DNA from: an uncultured Lachnospiraceae bacterium
GTDB taxonomy: Bacteria; Bacillota; Clostridia; Lachnospirales; Lachnospiraceae
DNA: 64,000 nt
Direction: 5' to 3'
Assembly (NCBI GenBank): GCA_910583835.1
Contig: CAJTYM010000008.1
Span: 35,997 to 99,996, forward strand
Shown in pieces: positions 8,641 to 17,404 of the stretch. Within the stretch, counting starts at the first letter, position 1; the number at the start of each line of letters is the position of its first letter. The notes below the pieces were generated by a model. That model had not been told where the DNA came from. It saw nothing but the letters and a program-made list of their open reading frames with translations, and made no database searches. The position numbers and the translations under genes were made by a program.

Positions 8641-10033
8641 AGAGAAAATGAATCCGTTTCTGCGTATCTTTCTATTTGCAGCAATTCTGGTAATCGTGGC
8701 GGTAGTTGCTGCCATTGGTTTATTTTATTATTTCTTTGGAATCCCTGAACCGGAAGGGCTGAGCTTGGCTTCCTGGCCCCAGGTATTTACAGATAGTTTT
8801 TCGACCTGGATGGAAAACGTGGACGGAACCCTTAACATAGAGGATATCGCGCTTGAGCGTCTGGATGAGTATGGGCTATGGGTACAAGTCCTGGATGAGA
8901 GCGGAAGAGAGGTGTTTGCCCACAATAAGCCGGCAAATTATCCCTCAGGCTACCCGGCGTCTGAATTGGCATCGTTCAGTACGAGCGCTTATGAAAATGG
9001 CAATACCGTTTTTGTGGGCAGATTTGAAGAAGATGGGCAGACCTGGAATTATCTGATTGGTTTTCCTTATGCTATCGGTAAATATATGCTTTACTATAAT
9101 GGGGAAAATGTCGGCAGGCTTTCACCGGTCTTTCGTGCGCTGCTGTGTTTCTCCTTAGGCATAATCTTCATTTTTGTCCTTGCGTATGGCTTTTGGCTGA
9201 CGCATCATCTGGCTAAAATTACAAACGGCATCGCTGATATTTCCCGACGTTGCTATTCGCCACTTCCGCAAAAAGGCATGTTCCATGAAGTGTATCAGGA
9301 ACTCAACAAGATGGATGATAAAATCCAAACCAGCGATAAAACGCAGAAGGACACGGAACGCACACGCCGGGAGTGGATTGCCAATATTACACACGATTTG
9401 AAAACCCCGCTTTCTCCAATTATGGGTTATGCGGAGCTGCTCTCCGACGGTTCCGTGCCGAATGGTGAGACGATGCAGGAATATGGAAAAATTATTCTCA
9501 AGAATGCCAATCACGCTCAAAAGCTGATTAACGATTTGAAGCTGACTTATCAGCTAGAATCTGGTGCAATACCGTATCATCCGCAGGAAATCCAATTTGT
9601 CCGTTTTGTGCGGGAGACAGTCATTGACATTATAAATGACCCGGTATTTTGCAATCGCCAGGTAGAGTTTGAAAGCGATGTGGAGGAAATGACAGCTTTT
9701 ATTGATGCGGGGCTATTCCGCCGCGTTCTGGCAAATCTCATCGTCAATGCCCTTGTGCATAATCCGCCGGAAACGAAAGTGTCGGTGCTTGTGAATTCAC
9801 AGCATGAGGGTAAGGTATCCCTGATTGTGCGGGACAATGGGACAGGCATGGACGAAGAGCAGCAGTTGCAATTATTTAACCGCTATTACAGGGGCACGAA
9901 TACACAGGAAAAACCAGAAGGCAGCGGTCTTGGGCTGGCGATTGCCAGACAGATTATGCTGCTTCATGGAGGGGATATCTCGGTAAAGAGCAGGAAGGAT
10001 GAGGGGAGTGAATTTGTAATTAAGCTGCCATAA
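8630..10033 (+). CDS. Sensor histidine kinase
   Basis: A 467-aa membrane kinase. It has a first membrane span at about residues 8-32, an extracytoplasmic sensor region of about 130 residues, a second span near 165-188, then a HAMP-like linker. The H-box WIANITHDLKTPLSPIMGY places the phospho-accepting His at residue 255. The N-box (LANLIVNALVHNPPE), G1 (DNGTGM) and G2 (GSGLGLAIA) of the ATP-binding domain are all present. Its ATG sits inside the last codons of the response regulator. The sensor region is longer than in the small BceS-type kinases, so it probably senses a ligand directly. It ends about 100 bases before the ABC transporter genes. Confidence 0.92.
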   Translation: MKNKEKMNPFLRIFLFAAILVIVAVVAAIGLFYYFFGIPEPEGLSLASWPQVFTDSFSTWMENVDGTLNIEDIALERLDEYGLWVQVLDESGREVFAHNKPANYPSGYPASELASFSTSAYENGNTVFVGRFEEDGQTWNYLIGFPYAIGKYMLYYNGENVGRLSPVFRALLCFSLGIIFIFVLAYGFWLTHHLAKITNGIADISRRCYSPLPQKGMFHEVYQELNKMDDKIQTSDKTQKDTERTRREWIANITHDLKTPLSPIMGYAELLSDGSVPNGETMQEYGKIILKNANHAQKLINDLKLTYQLESGAIPYHPQEIQFVRFVRETVIDIINDPVFCNRQVEFESDVEEMTAFIDAGLFRRVLANLIVNALVHNPPETKVSVLVNSQHEGKVSLIVRDNGTGMDEEQQLQLFNRYYRGTNTQEKPEGSGLGLAIARQIMLLHGGDISVKSRKDEGSEFVIKLP

Positions 10034-10048
10034 AAAACGGCAACCCCC

Positions 10049-10066
10049 AAATTAATATTAAATTAA
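10049..10066 (+). promoter_or_regulatory. Candidate response-regulator operator (direct repeat)
   Basis: AAATTAA occurs twice exactly 11 bases apart (10049 and 10060) between the kinase and the ABC genes. Tandem half-sites one helical turn apart are the usual target of OmpR/PhoB regulators, so this is the natural site for the upstream regulator to switch on the exporter. This is inference from spacing. Confidence 0.4.
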
Positions 10067-10138
10067 GATACAGAAAAGTTCAGACTAAGATAGATGGCTT
10101 ATGCTTTGGCATAGGTCATTTATTTTAGGAGGTTTTGT

Positions 10139-11017
10139 ATGAGATTACAGTTACAGCATTTGAGTAAGCAATATGGAGGCAAACATGCCGTCCACGATAT
10201 CAATGTCAGTTTAGAGCCAGGCGTATATGGCTTGCTGGGGGCAAATGGTGCGGGAAAGACAACTCTGATGCGGATGATATGCGGTGTCTTAGAAGCGACT
10301 TCTGGCAATATTAGGCTGAACGGAAAAACGATGCAGGAATTAGGAGAACGTTATTACGCTCAGTTGGGCTATATGCCGCAGGATTTTGGTTTTTATCCTG
10401 ATTTTACTGCCCGCGAATTCATGCTGTATATGGCGGCTGTAAAAGGATTGGGCAAGAACAAAGTAAAATCCAGAACAGAAGAGCTGCTGGAGTTGGTCAA
10501 TCTGCAGGATAAGGCAGATAAAAAAATCAAATCTTTTTCCGGCGGCATGAAGCAGCGGTTAGGGATTGCGCAAGCAGAGCTGAACAATCCGTCTATTTTA
10601 ATATTAGACGAACCAACTGCGGGGCTTGACCCCAAAGAGCGTGTGCGCTTCCGCAATCTTATTTCAGAATTTGCCCAAGAAAAAATTGTAATATTATCAA
10701 CGCATATCGTTTCCGATGTCTCCTACATTGCAGACACAATTTTGCTGATGAAAAACGGCAGGTTTTTGCTGCAGGAACCGATGGCAACAGTTACGGATTC
10801 CATCAGGGGAAAAGTGTGGGAAATAATGGCGGATGAGTACGAAGCGGCACAATACAACGAACATTTTTCCGTTGTAAATCTTCATCACGAAAACAACAGG
10901 GTACGGCTGCGGATAATAGATGAAACTTCGCCAGCGCACACTGCCATTTCTGTGGAACCCAGTTTGGAGGATTTGTTTTTATATTATTTTGGCGAAGAAG
11001 CAAAGGAGGGAAAGTAA
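10139..11017 (+). CDS. ABC transporter ATP-binding protein
   Basis: A 292-aa ATPase subunit with Walker A GANGAGKTT, Q-loop region GYMPQDFGFYPDFTAREFM, signature FSGGMKQRLGIAQ, Walker B ILILDEPTAGLDP and switch His in STHIVSD. The C-terminal ~70 residues form the usual accessory domain of ABC-2 exporters. TAGGAGG lies just upstream of the ATG. The permease gene starts 5 bases after its stop, so the two form one exporter. Given the neighbouring two-component system, export of, or protection against, an antimicrobial compound is plausible, but the substrate cannot be told. Confidence 0.92.
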   Translation: MRLQLQHLSKQYGGKHAVHDINVSLEPGVYGLLGANGAGKTTLMRMICGVLEATSGNIRLNGKTMQELGERYYAQLGYMPQDFGFYPDFTAREFMLYMAAVKGLGKNKVKSRTEELLELVNLQDKADKKIKSFSGGMKQRLGIAQAELNNPSILILDEPTAGLDPKERVRFRNLISEFAQEKIVILSTHIVSDVSYIADTILLMKNGRFLLQEPMATVTDSIRGKVWEIMADEYEAAQYNEHFSVVNLHHENNRVRLRIIDETSPAHTAISVEPSLEDLFLYYFGEEAKEGK

Positions 11018-11021
11018 GGCG

Positions 11022-12245
11022 ATGGTAAAATATGAATTCTTAAAAATAGTGCGTAAAAAATCCACACTTATCATTCTGGCAGTGAGCCTGATTTTAACGT
11101 CATTTCTGTTTGGACTGCCTATCATGCAATACCAAACTTACAGTGAGGACGGTGCGATAAAAGGGAAAGAAGGTATCGCTTTCAGTAAAAAACAGTTTGC
11201 GGATTTGTCTGTGCCCCTGACGGAGGAATATATCACAGAAATAATTCAGGAAGTACAGCAGTTATTTGAAAATCCAGACAACATCGGTTACGATGGAAAC
11301 GAACAATTCCTGATTGGCGATGCTTATTGGAACGGTATTGCGCCGAGGGAAAAACTGCTCAACATGGTTGCCAAAACTTACGACAGCCCCAATGAAAATT
11401 CAGGGTATCAGAAGCTTGCCAGCTTAAATGGAAATGGTCATGCAGATTTCTACCAGGCATTGTCTGCAAAAATGAAAACGCTGCTGAATATGCCGGAGCG
11501 CGCTTTATCGGAAGAGCAGAAAGGTTTTTGGAGCAGGCTGGCAGACAAGGTAGCGGTCCCCTTGCAGTATGGATATTATGAAGGCTGGGAAATCATTATG
11601 AGCAGCCTGGAACTTTTGATGATAGCAATTTTGTCTGTCTGTGTTGTAATCGCGCCCATTTTTTCTGGTGAATACCAGGCGGGGACAGATGCCGTAATCC
11701 TGTCAGCGAAGTATGGGAAAACAAAATTGATATCTGCCAAAATTATAGCGTCGTTTTTATTTGGTACGCTTGCGTTTACACTTCATGTTGTGGTGGCGTG
11801 TGGGCTGCCGCTGGCGGCTTTTGGCATAGATGGCTGGAACCTTCCCATACAGATTGCCAATACCATGGTACCATACCCATTCACATTTCTGCAGGCGGCG
11901 CTTTTGAGCATTTTCATCATTTACCTGATATTATTTGCTATGATAAGCCTGACGCTTTTCTTATCATCAAAAATGAAGACGCCCTACCTTGTGCTGCTTG
12001 TGCTTGTGCCGGTTCTTTTCCTGCCGATGTTTCTCACGCCCAATGGAACGACAGGGGCATATAACCTGATGTTGTTCCTGCTGCCCTACCGTGCCGCCAT
12101 GCCGGAAATAGGCAAGTTCATTTCCTATCAGTTTGGCAGTCTGGTGTTGGATGCTTTTTCTGTGAGGGCAATTTTGTATGTGGTTTTGGCTGCAGTTTTG
12201 CTGCCGTTTGCCAGAAGGGGATTTCAGAAACATCAGGTTCTGTAG
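11022..12245 (+). CDS. ABC-2 type permease
   Basis: A 407-aa integral membrane protein. It begins MVKYEFLKIVRKKSTLIILA with the first membrane span directly after, followed by a long extracytoplasmic loop (about residues 45-200), then five hydrophobic spans in the C-terminal half (for example VCVVIAPIFSGEYQAGTD and AALLSIFIIYLILFAMISL). The motif FSGEYQAGT is characteristic of ABC-2 permeases that pair with ATPases like the one just upstream. ATG 11022 is preceded by AGGAGGGAAAG, which overlaps the ATPase stop region. The longer open frame beginning at 10920 is rejected because it overlaps the ATPase by about 100 bases. Confidence 0.88.
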   Translation: MVKYEFLKIVRKKSTLIILAVSLILTSFLFGLPIMQYQTYSEDGAIKGKEGIAFSKKQFADLSVPLTEEYITEIIQEVQQLFENPDNIGYDGNEQFLIGDAYWNGIAPREKLLNMVAKTYDSPNENSGYQKLASLNGNGHADFYQALSAKMKTLLNMPERALSEEQKGFWSRLADKVAVPLQYGYYEGWEIIMSSLELLMIAILSVCVVIAPIFSGEYQAGTDAVILSAKYGKTKLISAKIIASFLFGTLAFTLHVVVACGLPLAAFGIDGWNLPIQIANTMVPYPFTFLQAALLSIFIIYLILFAMISLTLFLSSKMKTPYLVLLVLVPVLFLPMFLTPNGTTGAYNLMLFLLPYRAAMPEIGKFISYQFGSLVLDAFSVRAILYVVLAAVLLPFARRGFQKHQVL

Positions 12246-12292
12246 GAATATGTTTATGCTTTGGAGCGACAAGGGATTTCCTTTAGGACAAA

Positions 12293-12323
12293 AAAGAGCC
12301 ACAGAATAAAAATGTGGCTCTTT
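12293..12323 (-). terminator. Bidirectional terminator between the ABC permease and crt
   Basis: AAAGAGCCACA pairs with TGTGGCTCTTT around a 9-base loop. On the minus strand it is followed by TTTTTTG and ends crt; on the plus strand the tail (TTTAAAA) is weaker. Confidence 0.8.
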
Positions 12324-12369
12324 AAAATGCGGTAATAAATTAGGAAAATTTTGATTTAATGAGTGTTTC

Positions 12370-13164
12370 TTAGAAATCTGTCAAGTCAGCAGCACGTCTC
12401 TCTAAGAAAGCAGTCATGCCTTCTGTCTTGTCGTGTGTAGAGCAGGTGATTCCAAACAGGTTAGCTTCCATCTCCACTGCGTTCTTGATGTCCATGTCAT
12501 AGCCGTTGTTGATAGCAGCCTTAGCGATAGAAACAGCGTAGCTACCCTTGGAAATAATCTTAGAAGCCATCTTCTTAGCAGTATCCATAAGCTCTTCCTT
12601 GGCAACAACTTTGTTCACCAGACCGATGCGGTATGCTTCAGCAGCATCGATGTTGTCACAGGTGAAGATGAGTTCTTTGGCACGTCCCATGCCTACCAGG
12701 CGGGCAAGCCTCTGGGTTCCGCCAAATCCGGGGATGATGCCAAGGCCTGTCTCAGGCTGTGCGAAAGTAGCGTTGTCGGAAGCAATACGGATATCACATG
12801 CCATAGCGATTTCGCATCCGCCGCCCAATGCAAATCCGTTGACTGCAGCAATGGTTACCTGACGCATGTTCATCAGTTTGAAGAACGGCTCAGCAGCCCT
12901 CATGCCGAATGCACGAGCTTCAGCAGCAGAGAAGTTCACCATCTCAGCAATATCTGCGCCAGCCACGAAGGACTTGAATGCATTGTCTTTCTTATCAGGA
13001 CCACCGGTTAAGATGACAACTTTAACATCATCTCTTGCCTCGATTTCACTGAGGACTGTGTTCAGCTCGTCCAATGTCTCGCTGTTGAGTGCGTTCAATG
13101 CGCCTGGTCTGCTGATAGTGAGGACAGCAATCTGGTCAGCTACGTCTAATTTTAAGTTATTCAT
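12370..13164 (-). CDS. crt: Enoyl-CoA hydratase/crotonase (3-hydroxybutyryl-CoA dehydratase type)
   Basis: A 264-aa crotonase-fold protein. It has the oxyanion-hole segments SFVAGADIAEM and NGFALGGGCEIAMACDIRIA, and the two catalytic Glu positions fall in GGCEIAMA and PETGLGIIPGFGGTQRLARL. These match short-chain (crotonyl-CoA) hydratases such as clostridial Crt, which dehydrate 3-hydroxybutyryl-CoA on the way to butyrate. Start: ATG 13164 with AGGAGGGTT upstream; the longer frame from 13236 lacks a ribosome site and runs across the promoter palindrome. Here the gene stands alone, without hbd, thl, bcd or etfAB, so it may serve butyrate metabolism in trans or a different acyl-CoA pathway. Confidence 0.87.
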   Translation of the reverse strand: MNNLKLDVADQIAVLTISRPGALNALNSETLDELNTVLSEIEARDDVKVVILTGGPDKKDNAFKSFVAGADIAEMVNFSAAEARAFGMRAAEPFFKLMNMRQVTIAAVNGFALGGGCEIAMACDIRIASDNATFAQPETGLGIIPGFGGTQRLARLVGMGRAKELIFTCDNIDAAEAYRIGLVNKVVAKEELMDTAKKMASKIISKGSYAVSIAKAAINNGYDMDIKNAVEMEANLFGITCSTHDKTEGMTAFLERRAADLTDF

Positions 13165-13207
13165 GTGTAGAACCCTCCTAATGATATATGTATTTGTAAC
13201 TGCTTTA

Positions 13208-13236
13208 AATATATAACTTTGACAAAATTTTGTCAA
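13208..13236 (-). promoter_or_regulatory. crt promoter overlapping an 18-bp perfect palindrome
   Basis: The palindrome TTGACAAAATTTTGTCAA (13219-13236) supplies a perfect minus-strand -35 box (TTGACA), and TATATT follows at exactly 17 bases (13213-13208). A dyad sitting on the -35 box is a likely repressor operator. The symmetry resembles redox-sensor Rex sites (TTGTTAA...TTAACAA) but does not match exactly. Confidence 0.65.
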
Positions 13237-13314
13237 GGATAAACGGCGTATTTATGGGTGGCTAAATGGGTGTAAAGAAAGTGCAGTAGGGGTGCTGGCA
13301 AAATTGAAAGAATG

Positions 13315-14283
13315 TTACTGGAGGAGGGATAACACGCCCTGTGAGCTTTGGTTTGCCTGCGCAAGCATGGTCTGTCCTGCCTGTGCCAAAATATTATTGG
13401 TACTGTATGCAACCATCTCCTCGGCCATGTCGGTATCGCGAATCCTCGACTCTGCAGAAGCTGTATTCTCTTCAATATTATTGAGATTGGCAATCGTATG
13501 TTCCAGACGGTTCTGTGTTGCACCTAGTTCTGAACGCATTTCTGAAATCAGGTTTACAGCATTTTGGACAAGCTTCATCGTTCTTCCCGCATTATCAAAG
13601 GAATCGACAAACAAGTTCTGTTTCGGATTAAAGAGGTTTTTCTTGCCGGTTGCCACATCGTATGACATCCAGTTCAGATAAGCAGTATCTCTTTCATCGA
13701 TTATTTCGATATATTTAATGGAAGGGGTTGATTCCAAGATAGTGTCAAGCCGGCTGGGGTTGTCAAAAACAAGCGATAATCCAAGCCCATGTGTATCCAT
13801 TGCCTTGATATCCACCTCAATGCCCTGCCCTGAGACTGCGCCTACCTGAAGATTCTTATGTCTAAATGTGCCGTCTAAAAGGTTCATGGAATTGAACTGT
13901 GTTGCGCTGGCAACGCGGTCAATTTCTATTCCCAACTGGTCAATCTCACTTTTTATTGCATCGCGGTCAATGGAAGTATTGGTATCGTTGGCTGCCTGTG
14001 TTGCCAATTCATTCATTCTCTGAAGGATAGAGTGAACCTCACCGAGCGCGCCCTCTGCCACCTGAATCAAAGAGACCCCATCTTGGGCGTTATTGGCAGC
14101 CTTCCCTAATCCCCGAATCTGGCAGCGCATTTTTTCAGAGATTGCCAAACCTGCGGCATCGTCTGCGGCGCTATTGATTCGATAGCCGGAGGATAGCTTC
14201 TTCACCGATTTGTATTGTTTTGATGTTACATTGCCTAGCATTCTGTTGGCATTTGCCGCCTGTAAATTATGTTGTATAACCAT
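13315..14283 (-). CDS. Flagellin
   Basis: A 322-aa flagellin with conserved N-terminal D0/D1 (MVIQHNLQAANANRMLG, then KLSSGYRINSAADDAAGLAI) and C-terminal D1/D0 (SRIRDTDMAEEMV, then QAGQTMLAQANQSSQGVLSL). The central variable part (about residues 140-250) is short and lacks a large D2/D3 region, so the surface-exposed domain is minimal. The protein is exported by the flagellar type III apparatus and assembles the filament. A sigma-28 promoter lies upstream (14367-14392). No other flagellar gene is in the window, so this is an isolated flagellin locus. About 150 bases separate it from the divergently regulated crt promoter. Confidence 0.93.
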   Translation of the reverse strand: MVIQHNLQAANANRMLGNVTSKQYKSVKKLSSGYRINSAADDAAGLAISEKMRCQIRGLGKAANNAQDGVSLIQVAEGALGEVHSILQRMNELATQAANDTNTSIDRDAIKSEIDQLGIEIDRVASATQFNSMNLLDGTFRHKNLQVGAVSGQGIEVDIKAMDTHGLGLSLVFDNPSRLDTILESTPSIKYIEIIDERDTAYLNWMSYDVATGKKNLFNPKQNLFVDSFDNAGRTMKLVQNAVNLISEMRSELGATQNRLEHTIANLNNIEENTASAESRIRDTDMAEEMVAYSTNNILAQAGQTMLAQANQSSQGVLSLLQ

Positions 14284-14366
14284 ATGTTCTTTCTCCCTGT
14301 ACTGATTTCTTATGTTCTTAAATTACAAGATAAGCTTGATTTTCTTATTTGAATATAATATATTTT

Positions 14367-14392
14367 ATATCGGTATAATATACAAAAATTTA
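14367..14392 (-). promoter_or_regulatory. Sigma-28 (SigD/FliA) promoter of the flagellin gene
   Basis: On the minus strand TAAA, exactly 15 bases, then CCGATAT: the flagellar sigma-28 consensus. It lies about 85 bases upstream of the flagellin ATG, implying late-class flagellar control. Confidence 0.8.
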
Positions 14393-14454
14393 AACCATGA
14401 TGCCAAAATTTAGGAATAACGGAATTATGCTGCTTCGCAGCGCAAATCCGGCGC

Positions 14455-14491
14455 GGGAAACGCTTTAATCAGCGTTTCCCTAAATTTTTTT
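14455..14491 (+). terminator. Orphan plus-strand terminator upstream of aroD
   Basis: GGGAAACGC and GCGTTTCCC pair around TTTAATCA and are followed by TAAATTTTTTT. No plus-strand gene precedes it; another small hairpin (GCTGCTTCGCAGC) lies about 25 bases upstream. It may end a short RNA transcribed opposite the flagellin promoter, or shield aroD. Confidence 0.6.
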
Positions 14492-14617
14492 AAAATCTAT
14501 CTTGTAAAAATCCTCTGTCTGGTGTTAATATATAAAAAGCAGCATCTTTTGCTGCGGCTTTCAGAGATTAAGATTTTGACAGTGGAATGGCTGGACGGAG
14601 AAGACAGGAAACATAAA

Positions 14618-15370
14618 ATGCAGATCAAACAACAGACAATTGGGACAGGAAAGCCTCTGGTATGCGTTCCGGTAATTGAAATAGAAGAAAATGATATTTA
14701 TAAAGCGGCGGAACTTGCCGTAGCGTCAGGGGCGCAGGTGTTGGAATGGCGCATGGACTGGTTTGCACAGATTGGCTGCCGCAGCCGGGTGGAAGAAGTG
14801 CTGCATAAACTGCAGCAAATCTGTGGGGAAGTTATTTTGCTGTGCACGTTTCGCAGCAGACCCCAGGGCGGAGAACAGGAAATTTCACAGGAAGCATATC
14901 TGGAACTGCTGCAGGTTATAGCGGGCAGCGGGCAGGCGGACTTGCTTGATGTGGAAGTATCTGAAATTACAAATCCACCTGAGACAATCCGGAAATTGCA
15001 CAGCTTGGGGCAATGTGTGGTTGGTTCCCGGCATTATTTTACCCATACGCCTGAGGCTGGGCAGATGCAGGAAGATTTAACAGCGATGCAGCGTTGGGGG
15101 GCAGATATCGGTAAACTTGCAGTGATGCCGCACAGCCCGACAGATGTGCTTGCGCTTTTGGCGGCAACAGTCGGGATGAAAGAGACATATCCGCAGTATC
15201 CATTGATAACAATGGCAATGGGCGGGCTGGGGGTTATCTCCCGTGTCAGCGGAGAGATTTTTGGCTCCTGCATGACGTTTGCAAGCGTGGGCAAACCGTC
15301 TGCACCGGGGCAGCTGCCTTTGCAGGATGTCAGAGGGATTTTGGATAAGATTTCGGAAAGCATGGAATAG
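14618..15370 (+). CDS. aroD: Type I 3-dehydroquinate dehydratase
   Basis: A 250-aa class I enzyme that converts 3-dehydroquinate to 3-dehydroshikimate through a Schiff base. Visible landmarks: VLEWRMDW (substrate-binding Glu and Arg), catalytic His in GSRHYFTHTP, Schiff-base Lys in IGKLAVMP, and the C-terminal SRVSGEIFGSCMTFASVGKP with SAPGQLP. Length matches the family (~250). ATG 14618 has AGGAAA at a suitable distance; the upstream frame to 14522 has no ribosome site. aroK follows 3 bases after the stop, so the two shikimate-pathway genes form an operon. Confidence 0.93.
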   Translation: MQIKQQTIGTGKPLVCVPVIEIEENDIYKAAELAVASGAQVLEWRMDWFAQIGCRSRVEEVLHKLQQICGEVILLCTFRSRPQGGEQEISQEAYLELLQVIAGSGQADLLDVEVSEITNPPETIRKLHSLGQCVVGSRHYFTHTPEAGQMQEDLTAMQRWGADIGKLAVMPHSPTDVLALLAATVGMKETYPQYPLITMAMGGLGVISRVSGEIFGSCMTFASVGKPSAPGQLPLQDVRGILDKISESME

Positions 15371-15373
15371 AGT

Positions 15374-15907
15374 ATGAAGAAATGTAATATTTACCTGATA
15401 GGTTTTATGGGAACCGGAAAGACCACAGTATCCCGCAAATTGTCAGAATTATTGGGTTTTGAAGAGATAGATACGGATGCATGGATTGCATGTCAGCAGG
15501 GTCAGAGCATACCGGAGATATTTGAGAGTTATGGGGAGCATTTTTTCCGTGATTTGGAGACAGAACTTTTGCACAGGCTGGGGAAGGAGAAACACAAGAT
15601 AATTTCCTGTGGCGGCGGCATGGCGATGCGGCAGGAAAATGTCACCCTCATGCAGGAGAGCGGCGTTGTTGTGCTCTTGACTGCAGAACCGGAGACGATT
15701 CTTCACAGGGTGCAGGGAGATGACAGTCGCCCCATTCTCAATGGAAACATGAATGTGCCATATATCCAGGAGCTGCTGGCAAAGAGGCTTCCTTATTATG
15801 AGGCGGCGGGAGAAATTGCAGTTGCCACGGATTCGCGCTCTCCCCAGGAGATTGCAGAAGAGATTGAGAAAAAATTAAATTCTGGCAAAATTTACTTTGA
15901 TTTTTGA
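15374..15907 (+). CDS. aroK: Shikimate kinase
   Basis: A 177-aa P-loop kinase that phosphorylates shikimate at the 3-hydroxyl. Walker A GFMGTGKTT, the shikimate-binding DTDAWI and FRDLE region (FFRDLETELL), CGGGMAMR and the lid segment GDDSRPIL are all present and in the usual order. It starts immediately after aroD and is probably translationally coupled. Its last codons contain the -35 box of the downstream tRNA promoter. Confidence 0.93.
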   Translation: MKKCNIYLIGFMGTGKTTVSRKLSELLGFEEIDTDAWIACQQGQSIPEIFESYGEHFFRDLETELLHRLGKEKHKIISCGGGMAMRQENVTLMQESGVVVLLTAEPETILHRVQGDDSRPILNGNMNVPYIQELLAKRLPYYEAAGEIAVATDSRSPQEIAEEIEKKLNSGKIYFDF

Positions 15908-15925
15908 AAAAAAGTGTGCTATAAT
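15897..15925 (+). promoter_or_regulatory. tRNA-Arg promoter
   Basis: TTGATT (15897-15902) and TATAAT (15920-15925) with the ideal 17-base spacer, overlapping the end of aroK and about 27 bases upstream of the tRNA. Confidence 0.7.
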
Positions 15926-15952
15926 AACCTACGTTCGTAAAATATTGGAGAA

Positions 15953-16024
15953 GCACCCATAGTTTAACGGATAAAACACCAGATTCCGGTTCTGGGGCTG
16001 GGGGTTCGATTCCCTCTGGGTGTA
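15953..16024 (+). tRNA. tRNA-Arg (anticodon CCG)
   Basis: A full cloverleaf can be folded: acceptor GCACCCA with TGGGTGT, D arm containing AGTTTAACGGATAAAAC, anticodon stem CCAGA/TCTGG around loop TTCCGGT (anticodon CCG, codon CGG), T arm GGGGG-TTCGATT-CCCTC. The CCA end is not encoded. It has its own promoter and terminator. Confidence 0.92.
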
Positions 16025-16043
16025 CTGGCACTATTAAAGATGG

Positions 16044-16077
16044 CTTCCCTGCCGGCAACGTTGCGGCAGGAAGTTTT
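16044..16077 (+). terminator. Terminator after tRNA-Arg
   Basis: CTTCC-CTGCCG pairs with CGGCAG-GAAG and is followed by TTTTG. Confidence 0.75.
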
Positions 16078-16127
16078 GCACATAGAGACGCTTTCATGGT
16101 ATAAAGTGTCATAGATAAGGAGATAGC

Positions 16128-17351
16128 ATGGCTAATATGGAGAATGGGTCTGGCAATGGACTTAATATAGATAAAATTGTAGATTTCTGTAAGAAAAATG
16201 TGAAATATATCTCAGCGGGAGTAGTTACGGTGGCTCTTGTCGCTTTTTTGGCGGTTACAGCGGTGAATAACTCAGGTAAACAGGAGAAACAAGATAATAA
16301 AGTTGCTGCGCAGGATGAGAATCAGAAGACAGACGCAGCTGAAGATGGCAGTGAAGCGAAGGATGAGCCAGAACAGGCAGAAGCGGAGAAGGACGAGCAT
16401 CCGGAGATTACGGAACTGATTTCTACTTATTATAATTCGTATGCAGCAGGGGATTTGGACAAGCTTTCCGGCATTGCGCAGAAGCTTTCTGATATGGAGA
16501 AAGATTATATCAAGATGATGAATGAGCATGTGGAGAGTTATGGCAATGTTTCCTGTACGGTAGTGGATGGAGCGAAGGAAGGCGCATATATTGTCTGCGC
16601 TGTCTATGACATGAAGTTTGCAGGGGTGGATGAGACGCTTCCGGGCATGAATGTTTTTTATGTCCAGACCGACAAGAATGGACAGCTGTATATCAATAAC
16701 CGCTATAGTTCTTTTAACCGCGAGTTAAAAGAGCAGAAGACGAAGAAAAAGATTCTTACCCTGATGGAAGAATTTGAGAAAAGTGAGGCTATTGTAAGCC
16801 TTCAGCAGGAAGTGCAGGCGGAATACGATAAGATTGTGGCAGGGAATGAGGAACTGCAGACGAAATTGAATGAGATGGTGGATGCCATCGCAAATTGGAA
16901 AGAATCTTATACGCCGCCTACAGAGGAAGAGCCAGAGGCAACCGATGACGGAAGCACGGATGATGGCAGTGCGGATGACGGAAATGCAGACGATGGCAAC
17001 GCCGATGATGGCAATACGGACGACGGAAGCACCGATGACGGAAATGCGGATGACGGAAGCGCCGATGATGGCAGTACGGATGACGGAAGCGCCGATGATG
17101 GTAATACAGATGATGGAAGTGCCGATGATGGAAATAGTTCAGGGCTGAATTATGTTCCTGAGGGAACGGTGATGACCGCTAACGATGGCTATAATGTGCG
17201 CAAATCCATGGACGAGACATCAGAACTTGTCGGAACAACGGCAGTCGGCGACAGCATTACAATTATCCTCAGTTACGCAGAGGGATGGACGAAGGTAGAG
17301 TGGAATGGAACTACCGGTTATATCCGTACAGATTTGTTGCTGAACAATTAA
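16128..17351 (+). CDS. Membrane-anchored SH3-domain protein with acidic repeat
   Basis: A 407-aa protein. Residues 1-27 are cytoplasmic, a single membrane span follows (about 28-47, SAGVVTVALVAFLAVTAV), then a charged linker, an alpha/beta region of about 150 residues (about 85-260) with no family I can name, a repeat of TDDGSADDGN-type units (about 274-337), and a C-terminal bacterial SH3 domain (NVRKSMDETSELVGTTAVGD, GYIRTDLL). The topology suggests the SH3 domain lies outside the membrane and binds the cell wall. The Asp/Gly repeat is encoded by near-identical short DNA units and is likely to vary in length between strains. A strong terminator follows. Confidence 0.8.
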   Translation: MANMENGSGNGLNIDKIVDFCKKNVKYISAGVVTVALVAFLAVTAVNNSGKQEKQDNKVAAQDENQKTDAAEDGSEAKDEPEQAEAEKDEHPEITELISTYYNSYAAGDLDKLSGIAQKLSDMEKDYIKMMNEHVESYGNVSCTVVDGAKEGAYIVCAVYDMKFAGVDETLPGMNVFYVQTDKNGQLYINNRYSSFNRELKEQKTKKKILTLMEEFEKSEAIVSLQQEVQAEYDKIVAGNEELQTKLNEMVDAIANWKESYTPPTEEEPEATDDGSTDDGSADDGNADDGNADDGNTDDGSTDDGNADDGSADDGSTDDGSADDGNTDDGSADDGNSSGLNYVPEGTVMTANDGYNVRKSMDETSELVGTTAVGDSITIILSYAEGWTKVEWNGTTGYIRTDLLLNN

Positions 17352-17371
17352 TTTCCTATACAGATAAGAAG

Positions 17372-17404
17372 GGAATTGCCTGCATAGGCAATTCCTTTTT
17401 TCTC
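17372..17404 (+). terminator. Terminator after the SH3-domain gene
   Basis: GGAATTGCC and GGCAATTCC pair perfectly around TGCATA and are followed by TTTTTTCTC. Confidence 0.9.

Noticed and set aside
16950..17140. Satellite or CRISPR-like DNA repeat
   Set aside because: Coding repeat for the Asp/Gly linker of the SH3-domain protein.
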